Source: Castanea sativa (Eukaryota > Streptophyta > Magnoliopsida > Fagales > Fagaceae). From it: 64,000 nucleotides of DNA. A program made the position numbers and the translations under genes. The notes beneath the pieces were generated by a model that was not told the DNA's origin, made no database searches, and was given only the letters and a program-made list of their open reading frames with translations. Below are positions 11,247-22,245 of the stretch, in pieces. The DNA is taken from positions 14,021,442-14,085,441 of the forward strand of contig NC_134023.1 of assembly GCF_040712315.1 (NCBI RefSeq), read 5' to 3'. Position 1 is the stretch's first letter. Every line of letters starts with the position of its first letter.

Positions 11247-12061
11247 GTATGGAAAAACCAAATAGCTTAGACGTAATGCAATATTGTTCTCCCTACTAGC
11301 CAAACACAACTACATCTAAGTACTAGATTGTAAGCATGTAAATATGTCAATCCTCCTCCGGGTTTAGAATGTCCTCAATCCAAGTCTTCCTCCTATGCCT
11401 TGGCATACCCATAAACACCACCCTATTATCCTTTTGCTACAAAGCCTTTGAGATCTTGACATAGGCCTTGTTACTCAAATCCTCGTACTTATTCAGCAGG
11501 TCAATTGCCTTGCCAAGTGAACAAGGATCACCCCCTACGCCGGATTGAGCGAATGGCTTAGATGAACCGCTAGACCTGCCGAGTTTACCACTAAACCTCT
11601 CCTTCGTCATTGTAGTGTACTCTTTTAGGGCCACAGTCATGTCACTTACCCTATCCGCTTTCTTCGAGACCTTCTTACCCTTGCCATTTGCATCTTGCAC
11701 AGGACGTGTTCCCACCCGTTGGGTTGCCTCCTCAACCTCAGTATCCTCCACTGTTTGCAGGAAACTCTCAAAGTTAGGGGTGTAACAGTCATCGTCCAAA
11801 TGGGTGGGTGCACTTGCATTGGCATTGGCATTGGCATTGGCAAGCTCTTCCTCTAGGGCATGCTCCTCGTCACTATTCAGGGGAGGAGTGTTTAAAGAGA
11901 TCTGCAGGTTCCTAGTCGCAGTACTAGGGGCGAACAACTGCTGCAGTGATGGGTAGTCTGGGTATCCCTGTTTCCTTAAGTTAGCTGCACCACAATTGCC
12001 TTGCAATGTCTTGGGAAACATTAGCACACTAAACACACCAGTTCATATATTACCAAGACTA

Positions 12062-12590
12062 CAAAAAACGCGAGCTATAGCCGCGTTTTTTGGCCGTGTT
12101 TATAAAAAAAAGCAGCTATAGCTGATCTATAGCCGCGTTTTTAAGAAACGCAGCTATAGACATAATCTATAGCCGCGTTTTTCGAAAATGCGGCTATAGG
12201 TCCCCTTCTGGCTGCGTTTTCAAACGCAGCTCCAGCCTAATAATTTTTTTTTAAAAGTGGGCCTGGAGCTGCGTTTGAAAACGCAGCCAGAGGGGGACCT
12301 ATAGCCGCGTTTTTAAAAACGCGGCTATAGGTCCCCCTATGGCTGCTTTTCTAAGCACAGCTCCATGCCACTTTTTGAAAAAAAATTCATTCGGCTGGAG
12401 CTGCGCTTGAGAACGCAGCCAGAGGGGGACCTATAGCCGCGTTTTTAAAAACGCAGCTATAGGTCCCCTCAGCCGAATAAATTTTCTTAAAGTAAAGACG
12501 TGGAGTTTGCAGCAGAGGGGGCCTATAGCCGCGTTTTTGGAAAACGCGGCTATAGGTCCCCCTCTGGCTGTGTTTTCAAAAACGTGGCTC
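12062..12590. repeat. CACTA left subterminal inverted-repeat array
   Basis: A series of short palindromes in which AGCCGCGTTTTT is followed within a few bases by AAAAACGCGGCT, separated by GGTCCCC or GGAGCTGCG-type spacers. Each can fold back on itself. CACTA transposases bind repeated subterminal motifs of this kind. Confidence 0.85.
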
Positions 12591-12751
12591 AAAAAAAAAA
12601 AAAAAAAAAAAAACTTAAACTTCCCACGTGCCCCCCCTTTCCCACCTACAGCCTCACCTACCCCCACTTTCAGTATAAGTTCTTCTCTTCTTTTTTTTAT
12701 TTTATTTTTTCTTTCTTCAATCTTCCCTCTGAAGCTTCAGGTTCTCTCTGT

Positions 12752-12783
<32 letters not shown>

Positions 12784-13466
12784 CTTTTCCTTTTCTTTCT
12801 TCCTTCCTCACTAACTCTTCAGGTTTTTTTTTTTTTTTTTTCTTTTCCTTTTTCTTTCTTCCTTCATTTTTCCAACGTAGCTCTTTTTTTTTTTTTTTTT
12901 TTTTTTTTGTTTCTTTGAAGTTCCTACATCTTTTTTCTTTCTTTTTTTTTTTGCTCCTTTCTTTTGCAAGTCACGACATTTTTTTTTCCTTCTTCACTCC
13001 AACACATTTTTTTTCTTTGTTTCTTTCCAGCTATTTCTTCTTTTTTTCTTCATCTCAGTCACTGATTTTTCTATAGATCTAGTTTTTTTTTTGTTATTTT
13101 ATGTTTAGTTAGTAAGAAAATGGAGAAAATGCTAAAAATTTTGAATTTGTGCTATTGTGTCCCTGATATTGTGTTTATGTTTAAATGGGTTTGTGTTTCT
13201 GAGCTTGTACTTGAATGGTTTTAGTGTTAGATTTGGGTTGGCTTTGTTGAAAGAGAGGAGATTCATGGGTTTGTGTTTTTATATTTTGGAGCAAATTGTG
13301 GTTGTATTGTTAGTATGTTGTGTTTGATTTTGAATTTTTTGGGTTTGTATTTGATTTTGAATTTTCTGGGTTTCCGTTTAATTTTGAATTTTATTTTTGG
13401 TTTGAATTTTGAATTTCTTGGGGGAAAAAAAACACCCAGAAATTTTTTTTTTGTTTTTAAAAAAAC
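12591..13466. other. CACTA interior, pyrimidine-rich
   Basis: Starts with a poly-A run (12590-12612) and continues as C/T-rich sequence with very long T runs (12753-12783, 12825-12841, 12884-12908). A TATA-like CAGTATAAGT lies at 12670. The open frames here are low-complexity Phe-rich artefacts, not genes. It could be the promoter and leader of a captured gene; no exon is recognised. Confidence 0.5.
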
Positions 13467-13710
13467 CTATAGCCGCGTTTTTGAAAAACGCGGCTATAGG
13501 TCTCAGACTATAGCCGTGGTTAAACAACGCGGCTTTAGGTCCAATCTTTAGCCGCGGTTGTAAAAACGCGGCTATAGACCCACAGGGGCTGTTGCTGCGC
13601 CGCTTAGGCCGCGTTTACAAACGCAGCTCTAGAAAATGCAGCTATAGGCTATAGCTGCGTTTTTGGGGTCTATAGCCGCTTTTTTGAAACGCGGCTTTAG
13701 ACCCCGTTTT
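13467..13710. repeat. CACTA right subterminal inverted-repeat array
   Basis: The same TATAGCCGCG/CGCGGCTATA units as in the left array, followed by the right terminal repeat. Confidence 0.85.
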
Positions 13711-14280
13711 TTGTAGTGCAACTTGGAGGAAACTTGCATAAATAAACAAGGGCAATAACTAATATACCTAAAAAAAAAACGCACCGGTTCATATATTACC
13801 AACTTGGAGGCAAATTGCATAAATAAATAATTGCAATAAGTTATATAAATAATAAACATACCGCAATCACATTCTGCCACACCTCGTCAGGACAAGTCTC
13901 TGTTTGGGTCTGCTCGTCCCACCCCAACCCTGCGTATCTTAGCAACTGGCTCCACTTGCATTGTTTGAGTCGGCGCCTATTGTGCTTCTGAACAACTTGC
14001 TTAGAGAGAAGGTCTTTCCCAGTCCTTTGGTTAAGTTCAGCTGTAATTGATGCCCACGTAGGACCCTTGAACACACAGTTTGGCATGTTACCCTTAAGTT
14101 GTTCCTCCAACATGATCTCAATAAAAATATGTTCTACATGGGGAGGCCACATTTTCTCATCCACCTCTTGTGATTCATGTGCCATCTATTTGAAATATCT
14201 CACGTGGTAAGCTTATGGCAGATAATAATTTTAAGAATTGATTAATAGGACTATAGGATTCATGTGCCATGTAGGTTTAA

Positions 14281-14699
14281 TGGCCTGTTTGGATGTTTAA
14301 AAAAGGAGGGGGAGTAGAGTAGAGGGAAGGGAAGTAATTCAATTACCTTGTTTGGGAGTTTTTTAAGGAAGGAGGGGGAGGGGTTTGGAGGGGTTTGAAG
14401 GGGTTTCAACTACTTCCAACCCCCTCATTTTTAATTCCCCCAAATTGGAGAGATTTGGAGGGAGAGTAGAGCACATAAAATTATTGATAAAGTAAATTAC
14501 CTAATTTACCCTTATTATATTTATAAAATTACAATGTTAAAAACAAGGGGAAGGGCTAATTACTCACTTCCCCCTTACTAATTATAAAAACATCCAAACA
14601 AGGTGGAGGGTAATCATTCTCCTCTACTCTCCTCCTCACTACTCTCCTCCCCTCTACTCCCCTCTACTCTCCTCCTTCTCTAAACTCCCAAACAGGCCA
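14281..14699. mobile_element. Tourist-like (Harbinger-type) MITE
   Basis: A 419-bp unit with inverted ends TGGCCTGTTTGGATGTTT and TGGCCTGTTTGGGAGTTT (right end reversed) and a TAA duplication (14278-14280 and 14700-14702). The subterminal parts are G/A-rich on the left and C/T-rich on the right (GGAGGGGGAGTAGAG type), so almost the whole element can form a hairpin. No coding capacity. Confidence 0.9.
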
Positions 14700-15082
14700 T
14701 AAGGGGTCCAAAAAATGAAAAATATTCCACACTTAAATCAACACGGATAAGAAAAAGCATGAACGGAATGTAAGAAACAATGGTAATATATAAGAAACAG
14801 TGGTAATATATAAATCCTTCATCGAGGTTTACCACATATACAATGTGACCAGATATACAAAAGATGGAAGATCGATGCAATGAGTTAGTAAACTGAATAA
14901 GTGGTCACAAATACAACTAGGTTAGTGCATGGTTAAGTAACTGGTAATCCATAAGAAAGTACGCTACTAAAAATAATGGGAACAAAATATGTCAGCAGTA
15001 TATCAAAAGGGACATGCACTAAATTGCTTCGACTATGCATCCATCTCTTACTGAGGCGGGTCATTAGACAATCGGTCAGGAG

Positions 15083-15446
15083 AGGCCACGGGGGAAACGT
15101 AGGCTCGATCAGCATACCTAGGGACCCCCATTGCTATGCAATACCTCTGTCGAATATGCTTCTACTTCGTAATCACCCGCTTCATGGTAAAGGCCTTCCT
15201 CGTGCGGGCATTAAGAGTGCCCGTGATTTGCTGCCACACGTGCGCATTGGCAGAATAAGGACGCAAATTCCCAAGCACATGGTGAGAAAATACGAAGTCA
15301 CACAACAGATCCTCAGAATTGGCATCCCATGTTCTCAACTCCGCAACCATCTTAAAGAACAACACACACCTCTCATACACAATCATATCACAAGTACAAT
15401 AAAGAAATCCCAGTATTTTTAGAGGAACAAATATTGAGCATAGCAT
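15083..15446 (-). pseudogene. Second SANT-like fragment upstream of ORF1
   Basis: The minus-strand frame contains LRTWDANSEDLLCDFVF, then HVWQQITGTLNARTRKAFTM with KRVITK, which follows the W ... W-x2-I-x3-LN-x2-T-x-K-x-FT-x-K-x-V pattern of Myb/SANT-like domains in Harbinger ORF1 proteins. A TAG follows the domain. It may be a diverged exon of the same ORF1 or the remnant of another copy. No intact frame is seen. Confidence 0.4.
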
Positions 15447-17138
15447 CCATATTAATATGTATATATTACTGCAATGACATGTACTGAATCATTCTTATGA
15501 AATTCATAAACAATATTAAAGCTATAAGCAGATCAAGAAAACACAAATATTCAGCAAAACAGAGCAGAGAAGACACAAATATTCAGCAAAACAGGCAGGT
15601 TTCAATTATTGCACAAGTATAGTACCACTGTATCAATCAACTTATAGTAACTTTTTTTCCATAGCCCCACAAAACTTCATACAGCTCAGTACACTACAAA
15701 CATGAGGTTGCAATTCAACTGGTCTGAATAAGTTTGTTGCATGCCAAAAGAACAATAGGTTTGGATCATGTAGTCAGCCTAACAACCTAACTATCTAAAG
15801 CTGACATCTCATCCTGCAGAATACACACTATTTTACAAACACTTCTCTTAGCAGTTCAGATTTTTTTCAACATCCATGCATGGGAAAAGAGATACGTTAA
15901 CCAACCTTGTTGCATTTTTCCATGCACATAGAGCAAACAAATTTCCATTTTTATTTTCTTATGCAAAAAACAGAAGCCACGGGAGAAAGGCAAATATTCA
16001 AAATGAAATGGGTAATCCAAATAACATTTAGCGGTAGAATTTTTATTTCAAAATACAATTAGAAAGACTAATTAAGAAAACTAAAATATTGAGGACAATG
16101 CAAATCACCTGAACTGAGGAAAAGACAGAAGGAAAAGAAAGCGAAACACCAAAGAATGCAAGCACCCATCCCTCCAAAATGCTATTAATTTGGTATTGGG
16201 TATTCTTACTGCCTTGGAATAATAATAGAGAAGCTAAGCGCAAGTTAGTAAGGTTTCTAACACAATTTTCTTTTTCTTTTTAAAAAATAAAAGATCCCAC
16301 ACATCAATTGGTGAGCATTACCAATAATGTGGCTCAAATAAATAACTTCAATTGTTGTCAACAAAATTTCTATGCTTTCTCAGCTTTCCCAATCTTATTC
16401 CTCCCATGATTCAATAAAGTCAACATTTTTCATCCCTTTCTAGATTGTATTACTTGTTACCTTATCACTCCCAAATTTTTCATCACAATCATGTAATAAT
16501 GTTTTTCCTACAATGGGTGAGCAGCAATTATATGGTGAAAAACTCAAAAGGACCCACTGACAATAAATTTGGAAGGACGATATTATATGGAAGGTATATT
16601 TTTCATTAAGTGGCATGCCCGTTGGACCAAGGATGATCTTTTTCAATTGCTTTCTGCATTTTTTGAATGCAGTGTTTCTGGTGACCTTATCAGTACAAGC
16701 TATTTTTAGTCACTCAATGTAAAGATGGCTGAACCAATTTGGACCATTTATAATGGATTTCAAAATCAAATATGATAGGAGTGTAAGAGACGGCCGAAAT
16801 CAACAGCTGATCCTCTCAGATCCATGAAAATCTTATTACTTTAATTTCATATGCCCAACCACTTTGTACAAGCCCACCTATCACTCTTTACCTGATTTTA
16901 ATTCCAAACGTAATTGTTTTAGACAAAAAAAGGAAATGCATTTTGAAGCACTTCACATGGACAAGGCTACAAACCTAACAAATGCTAAAATTACCACCAA
17001 TCACGACCGCTAATAGTTTCAAAGCAATAAAACTAAAACATGCAATTCCTCTCAAGTGACTATATATAATAGCTAACTTTTAAGAAGAGGATTCTCTACA
17101 AGTCATTTTAAAACAAAATTATCTAGTGCTCCCGGTAC
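15447..17138. other. Non-coding Harbinger interior
   Basis: AT-rich; the only repeat noticed is ACACAAATATTCAGCAAAACA, twice near 15541-15592. No gene, RNA or terminal repeat recognised. Confidence 0.4.
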
Positions 17139-17605
17139 AATAGATCAAATCAGATGCTTACCCATGAGTTGAAAACCCATAACCGCGGGTTTCAATAGAT
17201 CAAATCAGATGCTTACCCAAACATCAAACAAAGAAAAAAAAAAAGAAAAAACAGAGAAGCACAAGTTCACCACGGGTTGAAAACCCATAACCACGGGTTT
17301 CAATAGATCAAATAAGATGCTTACCCAAACATAAACAAAGAAAAAAAAAACAAAAAAACAAAAAATAGAGAAGCACAGGTTCACCACGGGTTGAAAACCC
17401 ATAACCACGGGTTGAACATAGATCAAATTAGATGCCTACCCAAACATCAAACAAAGAAAAAAATAGTAGAGAAGCAAACTTTCATCACCACGGGTTGAAA
17501 ACCCATCACCATGGGTTGATACAGTTAAATCAGATGCGAAAACCCAAACATCAAACAAAGAAAAAAAAAAAGGAAAAAAAATAGAGAGAAGCAAACTTCT
17601 CATCA
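17139..17605. repeat. Minisatellite with hairpin-forming unit
   Basis: About four to five units of roughly 100-120 bp (the first only about 52 bp). Each has AATAGATCAAATCAGATGC, CCCAAACATCAAACAAAG, an A-rich run and the self-complementary CGGGTTGAAAACCC followed by CCACGGGTT. Unit starts are near 17139, 17191, 17300, 17419 and 17520. Confidence 0.85.
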
Positions 17606-17675
17606 CCAATCCTTGATTCGATGTAAAATATGCAAAATACCTTGCTATTACCAACAAATCAGATATATAAACAGC

Positions 17676-17936
17676 TTAAATGTAAAGAATGCCTTCAGAT
17701 TTCTGTGAAAAAAGCTTAGAAAGAGGTTGGGGATCGGTTTGGTTGGCGCGTGAAGCACTACGTGACCGTGACACAGCAGCACAAGTTGGCTGAGCTCGGA
17801 TCGGTGAAATAGTGCGTGAGGAGGTGAGGGCAGTGAGAGCTTCTTTTAGCTTGTGGTGGTACAGGAATGGAGATGAGAGAAGTCTGAGATGAGAAAGCTC
17901 TACTTTACTGAAGAGAGTCGTTAAAGAGAGCATCAA
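17676..17936 (-). CDS. Short ORF near Harbinger right end, unknown
   Basis: An 86-residue open frame on the same strand as the transposase and ORF1. It starts MMLSLTTLFSKVELSHLRLL and is rich in Ser, Arg and Leu with almost no acidic residues at the front, like an organelle transit peptide. It ends SEGILYI. No family recognised. It could be the first exon of a captured host gene, or chance. Confidence 0.3.
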   Translation of the reverse strand: MMLSLTTLFSKVELSHLRLLSSPFLYHHKLKEALTALTSSRTISPIRAQPTCAAVSRSRSASRANQTDPQPLSKLFSQKSEGILYI

Positions 17937-18456
17937 AAGGAGTGCCTCACGTGTATTGATCTGACTGTGGAACGAAGTATGTAATTTTAATTACAAAAAT
18001 GCCATTGAAAACAGAGTTATGAAAATTGAAAATACCTAAAATGTGTTTTCAGTTTCTATAACTCATCACTCAAAAATCAAAAAATTGAGTGATGAAAACA
18101 AAAACTAGAAACAAAATCTAAACAGCCTTCTCAGCCATGAGTCCCACCATTTTTGAGTTATGAGTTATGGAGACAAACTTATGAGTTATGAAAACAAAAA
18201 ATCCAAACAATCCCTTAATTTCTCATTCATTATTGGTTTAATTTTGTTCCATCAATTAGTATTGTAGCCGCTAGGGTTTATCTTGCTAGGGTTTTACTCT
18301 TGCTAGGATTCTCTTGTGCCGTGTAGAATTCCTGTCCCTAACCCCTGTTTAGGTTTTGGTTCCCTTCAGGTTTCTAACTTCGATATGACAATGGTGTGGA
18401 TTCCTTGTAATCCTTCTCTCCCAGACACTGGGCTTTGTGTTTCTTGTCGTTTCTCA

Positions 18457-19798
18457 ATGGTAGGTATAGAAGATTTGTGGTCCCAGTTTTCCTTGACCAA
18501 AGAGGAGGAGTTGGGGGCTAATGTACCAAGACAGGGCGGCAATGTCGTTCATCGTCTCGCAGGCAAATTCTTCACTAAACGGGTTGTGAATGCAAAAGCA
18601 GTAGCACAGACATTCAAACCCCTTTGGAAACTTATTGGTGAACTCAAAATCAGGGAGGGAATATCTTACTCTTTGAATTTGAGGATGTGTTGGATTTAGA
18701 AAGGGTTTTAGAGTTCGAACCTTGGTTATACGATAAACACTTGGTGGCTTTTGAATGAGCAGTAGATGCAGAATCAGTGCCTTCCTTGGCCTTCATAAAA
18801 ATAGTGTTTTAGGTGCAACTCCATAACATCCCTGAAATATGTTTAACTTAGGAAACAGGAGAGGCAGTGGGTAATATGTTGGGGTTTACAATCCAAGTGG
18901 CTAACTCGGAGGAGGATCAAGCAGTGAGTTTCTTCGGGTACGAGTGTCTCTTGATATCTCTAAGCCACTCCGTCGGTGCTGCAAGCTATGGTTTAAAGGT
19001 GAACATATTGGCTGGGTGCTTCTGAAATTTGAGCGCTTACCAAACTTTTGCTACTGGTGTGGTAGAGTTATGCATAATGAGAGGGAATGTGAGCTTTGGC
19101 TTCAGGGCAAAGGAAACCTGAAGAAAGAAAACCAACAGCATGGTGAATGGCTTCGAGTCGATACAGTTAGATCTTTTCAAAAATCAGTAGTGACTGTGGC
19201 TGGTTGCTCTCGAGGGCAAACACCATGGAAAAAGGGTCCTGCAATGCGAAAGAAAACTTGTTCTCAAGCTGCACCAGTGGTCCATAAGGATGCTAACCCA
19301 AGTTCATTTTCAGTTTCTAATTTAGAGCATATCGTGGTGGATGTTGAGAGTGTGGAACACGGTAACAAAGACATGGGGTCCTCAACATTGCTCGGTAATG
19401 TTTCTGCCTCAAACACCAGCTTGTGCTTGAATATAGATATGGTTCATAATTCCTTGGATTGTCTTAGGAATGGTATGTAGGTCTCTCCTGATATAAGGGC
19501 ACAGAATGTTACTAACACCCCTAATCATAATAGTCCTTATTCCAGCCCGAATGATGTTTTTGCTTTTAATGCTACTAAGGGTCAATTATGTGATATTTCA
19601 AATAAGTTGAACACAGACAGTGCCATGGTTTCTGCAAGGAAGTGGAAAAAGATAGAGAGGGGTGGGAACAGTGACAGTGAGGGTGTTGTTATAACTAAGG
19701 TAAAGGACCGTAGACCAAGTTTGGATTCAGCAAATATGAAAAAGTCTAACAGAAAATGTGTGGGAAAAAAAGGTGGAGGGGATAAAGAAAATAATTAG
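18457..19798 (+). pseudogene. LINE ORF1 (DUF4283 and CCHC zinc knuckle)
   Basis: The start at 18457 gives MVGIEDLWSQFSLTKEEE and GKFFTKRVVNAKAVAQTF, as in the DUF4283 domain of plant L1 ORF1 proteins. A frameshift near 18665 and stops near 18758 break it. A later frame (18944-19480) has PLRRCCKLWFKGEHIGWVLL and the knuckle CYWCGRVMHNEREC (CX2CX4HX4C). It continues with a basic Lys/Gly-rich tail to TAG at 19798. The intact protein binds element RNA. Confidence 0.75.
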
Positions 19799-19799
19799 G

Positions 19800-20470
19800 T
19801 GGTGGCTGGGTACCAGCACCACCGGTATCAATGAGTTGCTTAAGGTAGAACTGTTGTGAGCTTGGGAACGTATAGACAGAAGATGAACTCGTTGCCTTAA
19901 TTGGTAACAAAGCTCCCAAAATGGTTTTCCTAATGGAAACCAAAGTTGACAGAGATGTTATAGAAAGAATTAGTAGGAAGATTCAGTATGCAAATTGTCA
20001 TGTTGTGCCATGCCAAAATAGGGGAGGTGGTTTAGCCCTCCTTTGGAAAGAGTCGATTCTTTTTGATGTGCTCTCTTCATCTGAGCGCCATATTGATGTA
20101 GTTATCGACCAAGGGATAGATGACGCTTGGCGTTTCACGGGTTTTTACGGAAATCCTAATACCACCAACCGGGAAGATTCCTGGTCATTACTAAAACTCT
20201 TAAGCCAACACCTAATGCTACCATGGATTTTTTTGGGTGATTTCAATGAAATTCTAAGGGTGGAAGAGAAGTAAGGCTGGTTGGATAGGCCGGAAAGACA
20301 AATGCAGGGGTTTCAAGATGCTTTGGATGTTTGTGGTCTTAATGATTTAGGATTTAACGGTTTCCCTTCACTTGGTGCATTAGAAGACCAGGCAACCAAT
20401 ACACTTGGGTTTGGCTTGACCGAGGAGTAGCCACCATTGACTGGATTCTAAGGTTCCCTACATCTAGAAT
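19800..20470 (+). pseudogene. LINE ORF2 endonuclease domain
   Basis: The frame from 19921 encodes MVFLMETKVD, GGGLALLWK, GFYGNP and FLGDFNEIL, motifs of the APE-type endonuclease of L1 elements. A TAA at 20272-20274 and frame changes follow, then LDHKPILL (about 20490), the SDH-type end of the domain. The intact enzyme nicks target DNA to prime reverse transcription. Confidence 0.8.
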
Positions 20471-22245
20471 TCACCACTTGGATGCTTTTCACTTGGACCA
20501 TAAGCCCATTCTTTTGATCTCTGATTCTAAAGCAAAACGGTTTTATCAGAAGGGACAACCCTTTCGCTTTAAAGCCATGTGGTTGAAGGACAAAACTTGC
20601 GAAAGGGTGATTAAGGAGCCATGGTGTGGCTATCCGGGGTTGTCTCTAATAAGAATGGTGTCTATGAAATTAGCTACCTGCTAGGACAATTTGCAAAGGT
20701 GGAACCGTGAGGTTTTTGGTCATGTTAGGCTCACTTTGGCAAAGAAACTTAAGGATTTAACAAAGGCAGAGGAGGTAGGTTTGTACAGGTCTAATCCATC
20801 CCATATTTACCAACTTCGTGAAGAAATTCAAGTGTTGAAAAATAGAGAAGAAGCCATGTGGAAGCAGCAATACCACATTGGCTGAAAGGGGGAGACCAAA
20901 ACAGTAGGTACTTCCATTGCAGGTCTAATCAGAGAAACAAGCGCAACTATATCTTGGGTTTTGAGGATGACAATGGGGTGTGGATTGAGGATGAAGGCCG
21001 GATGGGCTTGTTGAGGAGTACTTTTCCAGACTTTTTTCCACATTAAATCCTTCAGGTTTTGATGATATTTTAGAAGGTATTTCTCCCACGATCACGGATG
21101 ACATGAATACTAGTCTAAATTGTGAGTATACAACAGTTGAGGTTGTTCAAGCTCTTCACCATATGGCACCACTTATTGCACTAGACCTTGATGTTTTTTA
21201 TTCTCAGACTGCTTTCTCTTCAGGTTGCCATATCATTGATAATGTCCTGGTGGCTTTTGAGACTCTCCACTGTCTTAAGTGAAAAACACAAGCGAAGCTG
21301 GGGTTCATGGCTCACATGAGCAAGGTGTATGACAGGGTGGAATGAGTTTTTCTAGAGAAAGTCATGCAGCATTTGGGGTTTGGAGGTAGAATGGTAACAA
21401 CCATCATGTCATGCATCAGGTCCATTTCTTATTCTGTGCTTCTCAATGGGGAACCTGTTGGCAATATTAAACCATCTAGAGGCCTTTTGTCTCCATATTT
21501 GTTCTTGCTTTGTGCTATTGGGTTACAGGGTCTACTCCACACAGCTGAATCTGAAGGTCGCATTAAAGGTGTTTTTATATGTCGAAATGGTCCTAGGGTT
21601 TCCCATCTATTTTTTGTTGATGATAGTGTGCTCTTTTGTCGAGCTAAAGAATCTGAATGCCAAATCTTGGGTGTCCCCTCCATCAGAAATTATGGGAAAT
21701 ATTTGGGTCTTCTTGCCTTTGTTGGTAGAGCTAAAAAACAGAGTTTCATTTATATTAAGGAGAGAATTTGGAAGAAGCTACAGGGTTGGAAGGAAAAGCT
21801 TCTATCACAGGCTGGTAGAGAAGTGCTCATCAAATCTGTGATCCAAGCCATTCCTACATATTCCATGAGCTGCTTTAAATTACCAAAAGGGTTACAGTGG
21901 TGGGGCTAATTCATAAGTTTTGGTGGGGCTACAGTGGTGACAATAGGAAAATTCATTAGGTTAGGTGGGAGCGTCTTTGTGAAGCACAGGGGGTTGGAGG
22001 TATGGGTTTTAAGGAAATAGAGAAATTTAATGATGCTTTGTTGGCCAAGCAGGTTTGGTGTATGATGAACAATCATGATTCTCTATGTTATAGGTTCTCT
22101 AAAGCCAGATTTTTCCCAACGGTTCAATTCCCGATACTAAGGATTCTACCCTTGGGTCGTATGCGTGGAAAAACATTTTAAGTTCGAGAGATATAATAAA
22201 AAAAGGGGCAGTGTGGTGCATTGGTGATGGTTAGTCGTTCTGCAT
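20471..22245 (+). pseudogene. LINE ORF2 reverse transcriptase domain
   Basis: The linker after the endonuclease is in pieces (20478-21046). The RT palm is readable at 21364-21909: GFGGRMVTTIMSC, SRGLLSPYLFLL and the active site FVDDSVLFC (about 21615-21640), then GRAKKQSFIYIKERIWKKLQ. Stops and frameshifts on both sides make it inactive. Confidence 0.8.

Larger units (their letters stand above)
12057..13718. mobile_element. Non-autonomous CACTA (En/Spm) element in ORF1 intron
   Basis: The left end is GACTACAAAAAACGCG (canonical first base C changed to G) and the right end, reversed, is CACTACAAAAAACGG. A 3-bp duplication CAA flanks it (12054-12056 and 13719-13721). Both ends carry arrays of subterminal repeats based on CTATAGCCGCGTTTTT and its reverse complement, typical of CACTA elements. 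No transposase is present. The centre is pyrimidine-rich and may be captured sequence. Confidence 0.88.
11347..14185 (-). pseudogene. Harbinger ORF1: Myb/SANT-like DNA-binding protein
   Basis: Exon 1 (about 14185-13858) encodes a Myb/SANT-like domain: WPPHVEHIFIEIMLEEQLKG, then FKGPTWASITAELNQRTGKD and a basic KQVVQKHNRRRLK helix. A donor GTATG follows VWQNVIA. Exon 2 (about 12036-11347) gives GYPDYPSLQQLFAPSTATR, an acidic NANANANA-containing linker, and a C-terminal coiled region. A TAG after YVKISKAL interrupts the final DNRVVFMGMPRHRRKTWIEDI, a typical family end. In PIF/Harbinger elements this protein works with the transposase at the ends. The CACTA element sits in the intron, which by itself need not have destroyed the protein. 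Confidence 0.75.
551..18214 (-). mobile_element. Large PIF/Harbinger DNA transposon with nested insertions
   Basis: The left end is GGGTCTGTTTGGTTTT and the right end, reverse-complemented, is GGGATTGTTTGGATTTT. Both are flanked by TTA (548-550 and 18215-18217), the target duplication of PIF/Harbinger elements. Subterminal ATCACTCATCACTC-type repeats on the left (572-626) match CATAACTCATAACTC-type repeats on the right (about 18060-18190, reversed). Inside are the two hallmark Harbinger genes on the minus strand: a DDE transposase and a Myb/SANT ORF1. The span also holds a SINE, a Copia element, a CACTA element and a MITE; without these it is still about 11 kb, large for the family. The genes are broken, so the element is dead as an autonomous unit. 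Confidence 0.85.

Noticed and set aside
11646..11843. Minus-strand frame with Met-Pro repeats
   Set aside because: Alternative frame of the GCCAATGCCAAT repeat that encodes the Asn-Ala tract of ORF1.
12507..13076. Long Phe/Ser-rich open frame in the CACTA core
   Set aside because: It comes from poly-T and CT-rich runs; no domain and extreme composition bias.
12062..13710. CRISPR-like array of regularly spaced palindromes
   Set aside because: The units are of unequal spacing, form inverted pairs and lie at the ends of a CACTA element with target duplication; there are no cas genes and this is plant DNA.
17205..17657. Repeated hydrophobic frames (Val-Val-Met-Gly-Phe units)
   Set aside because: Translations of the minisatellite; no start context or family.
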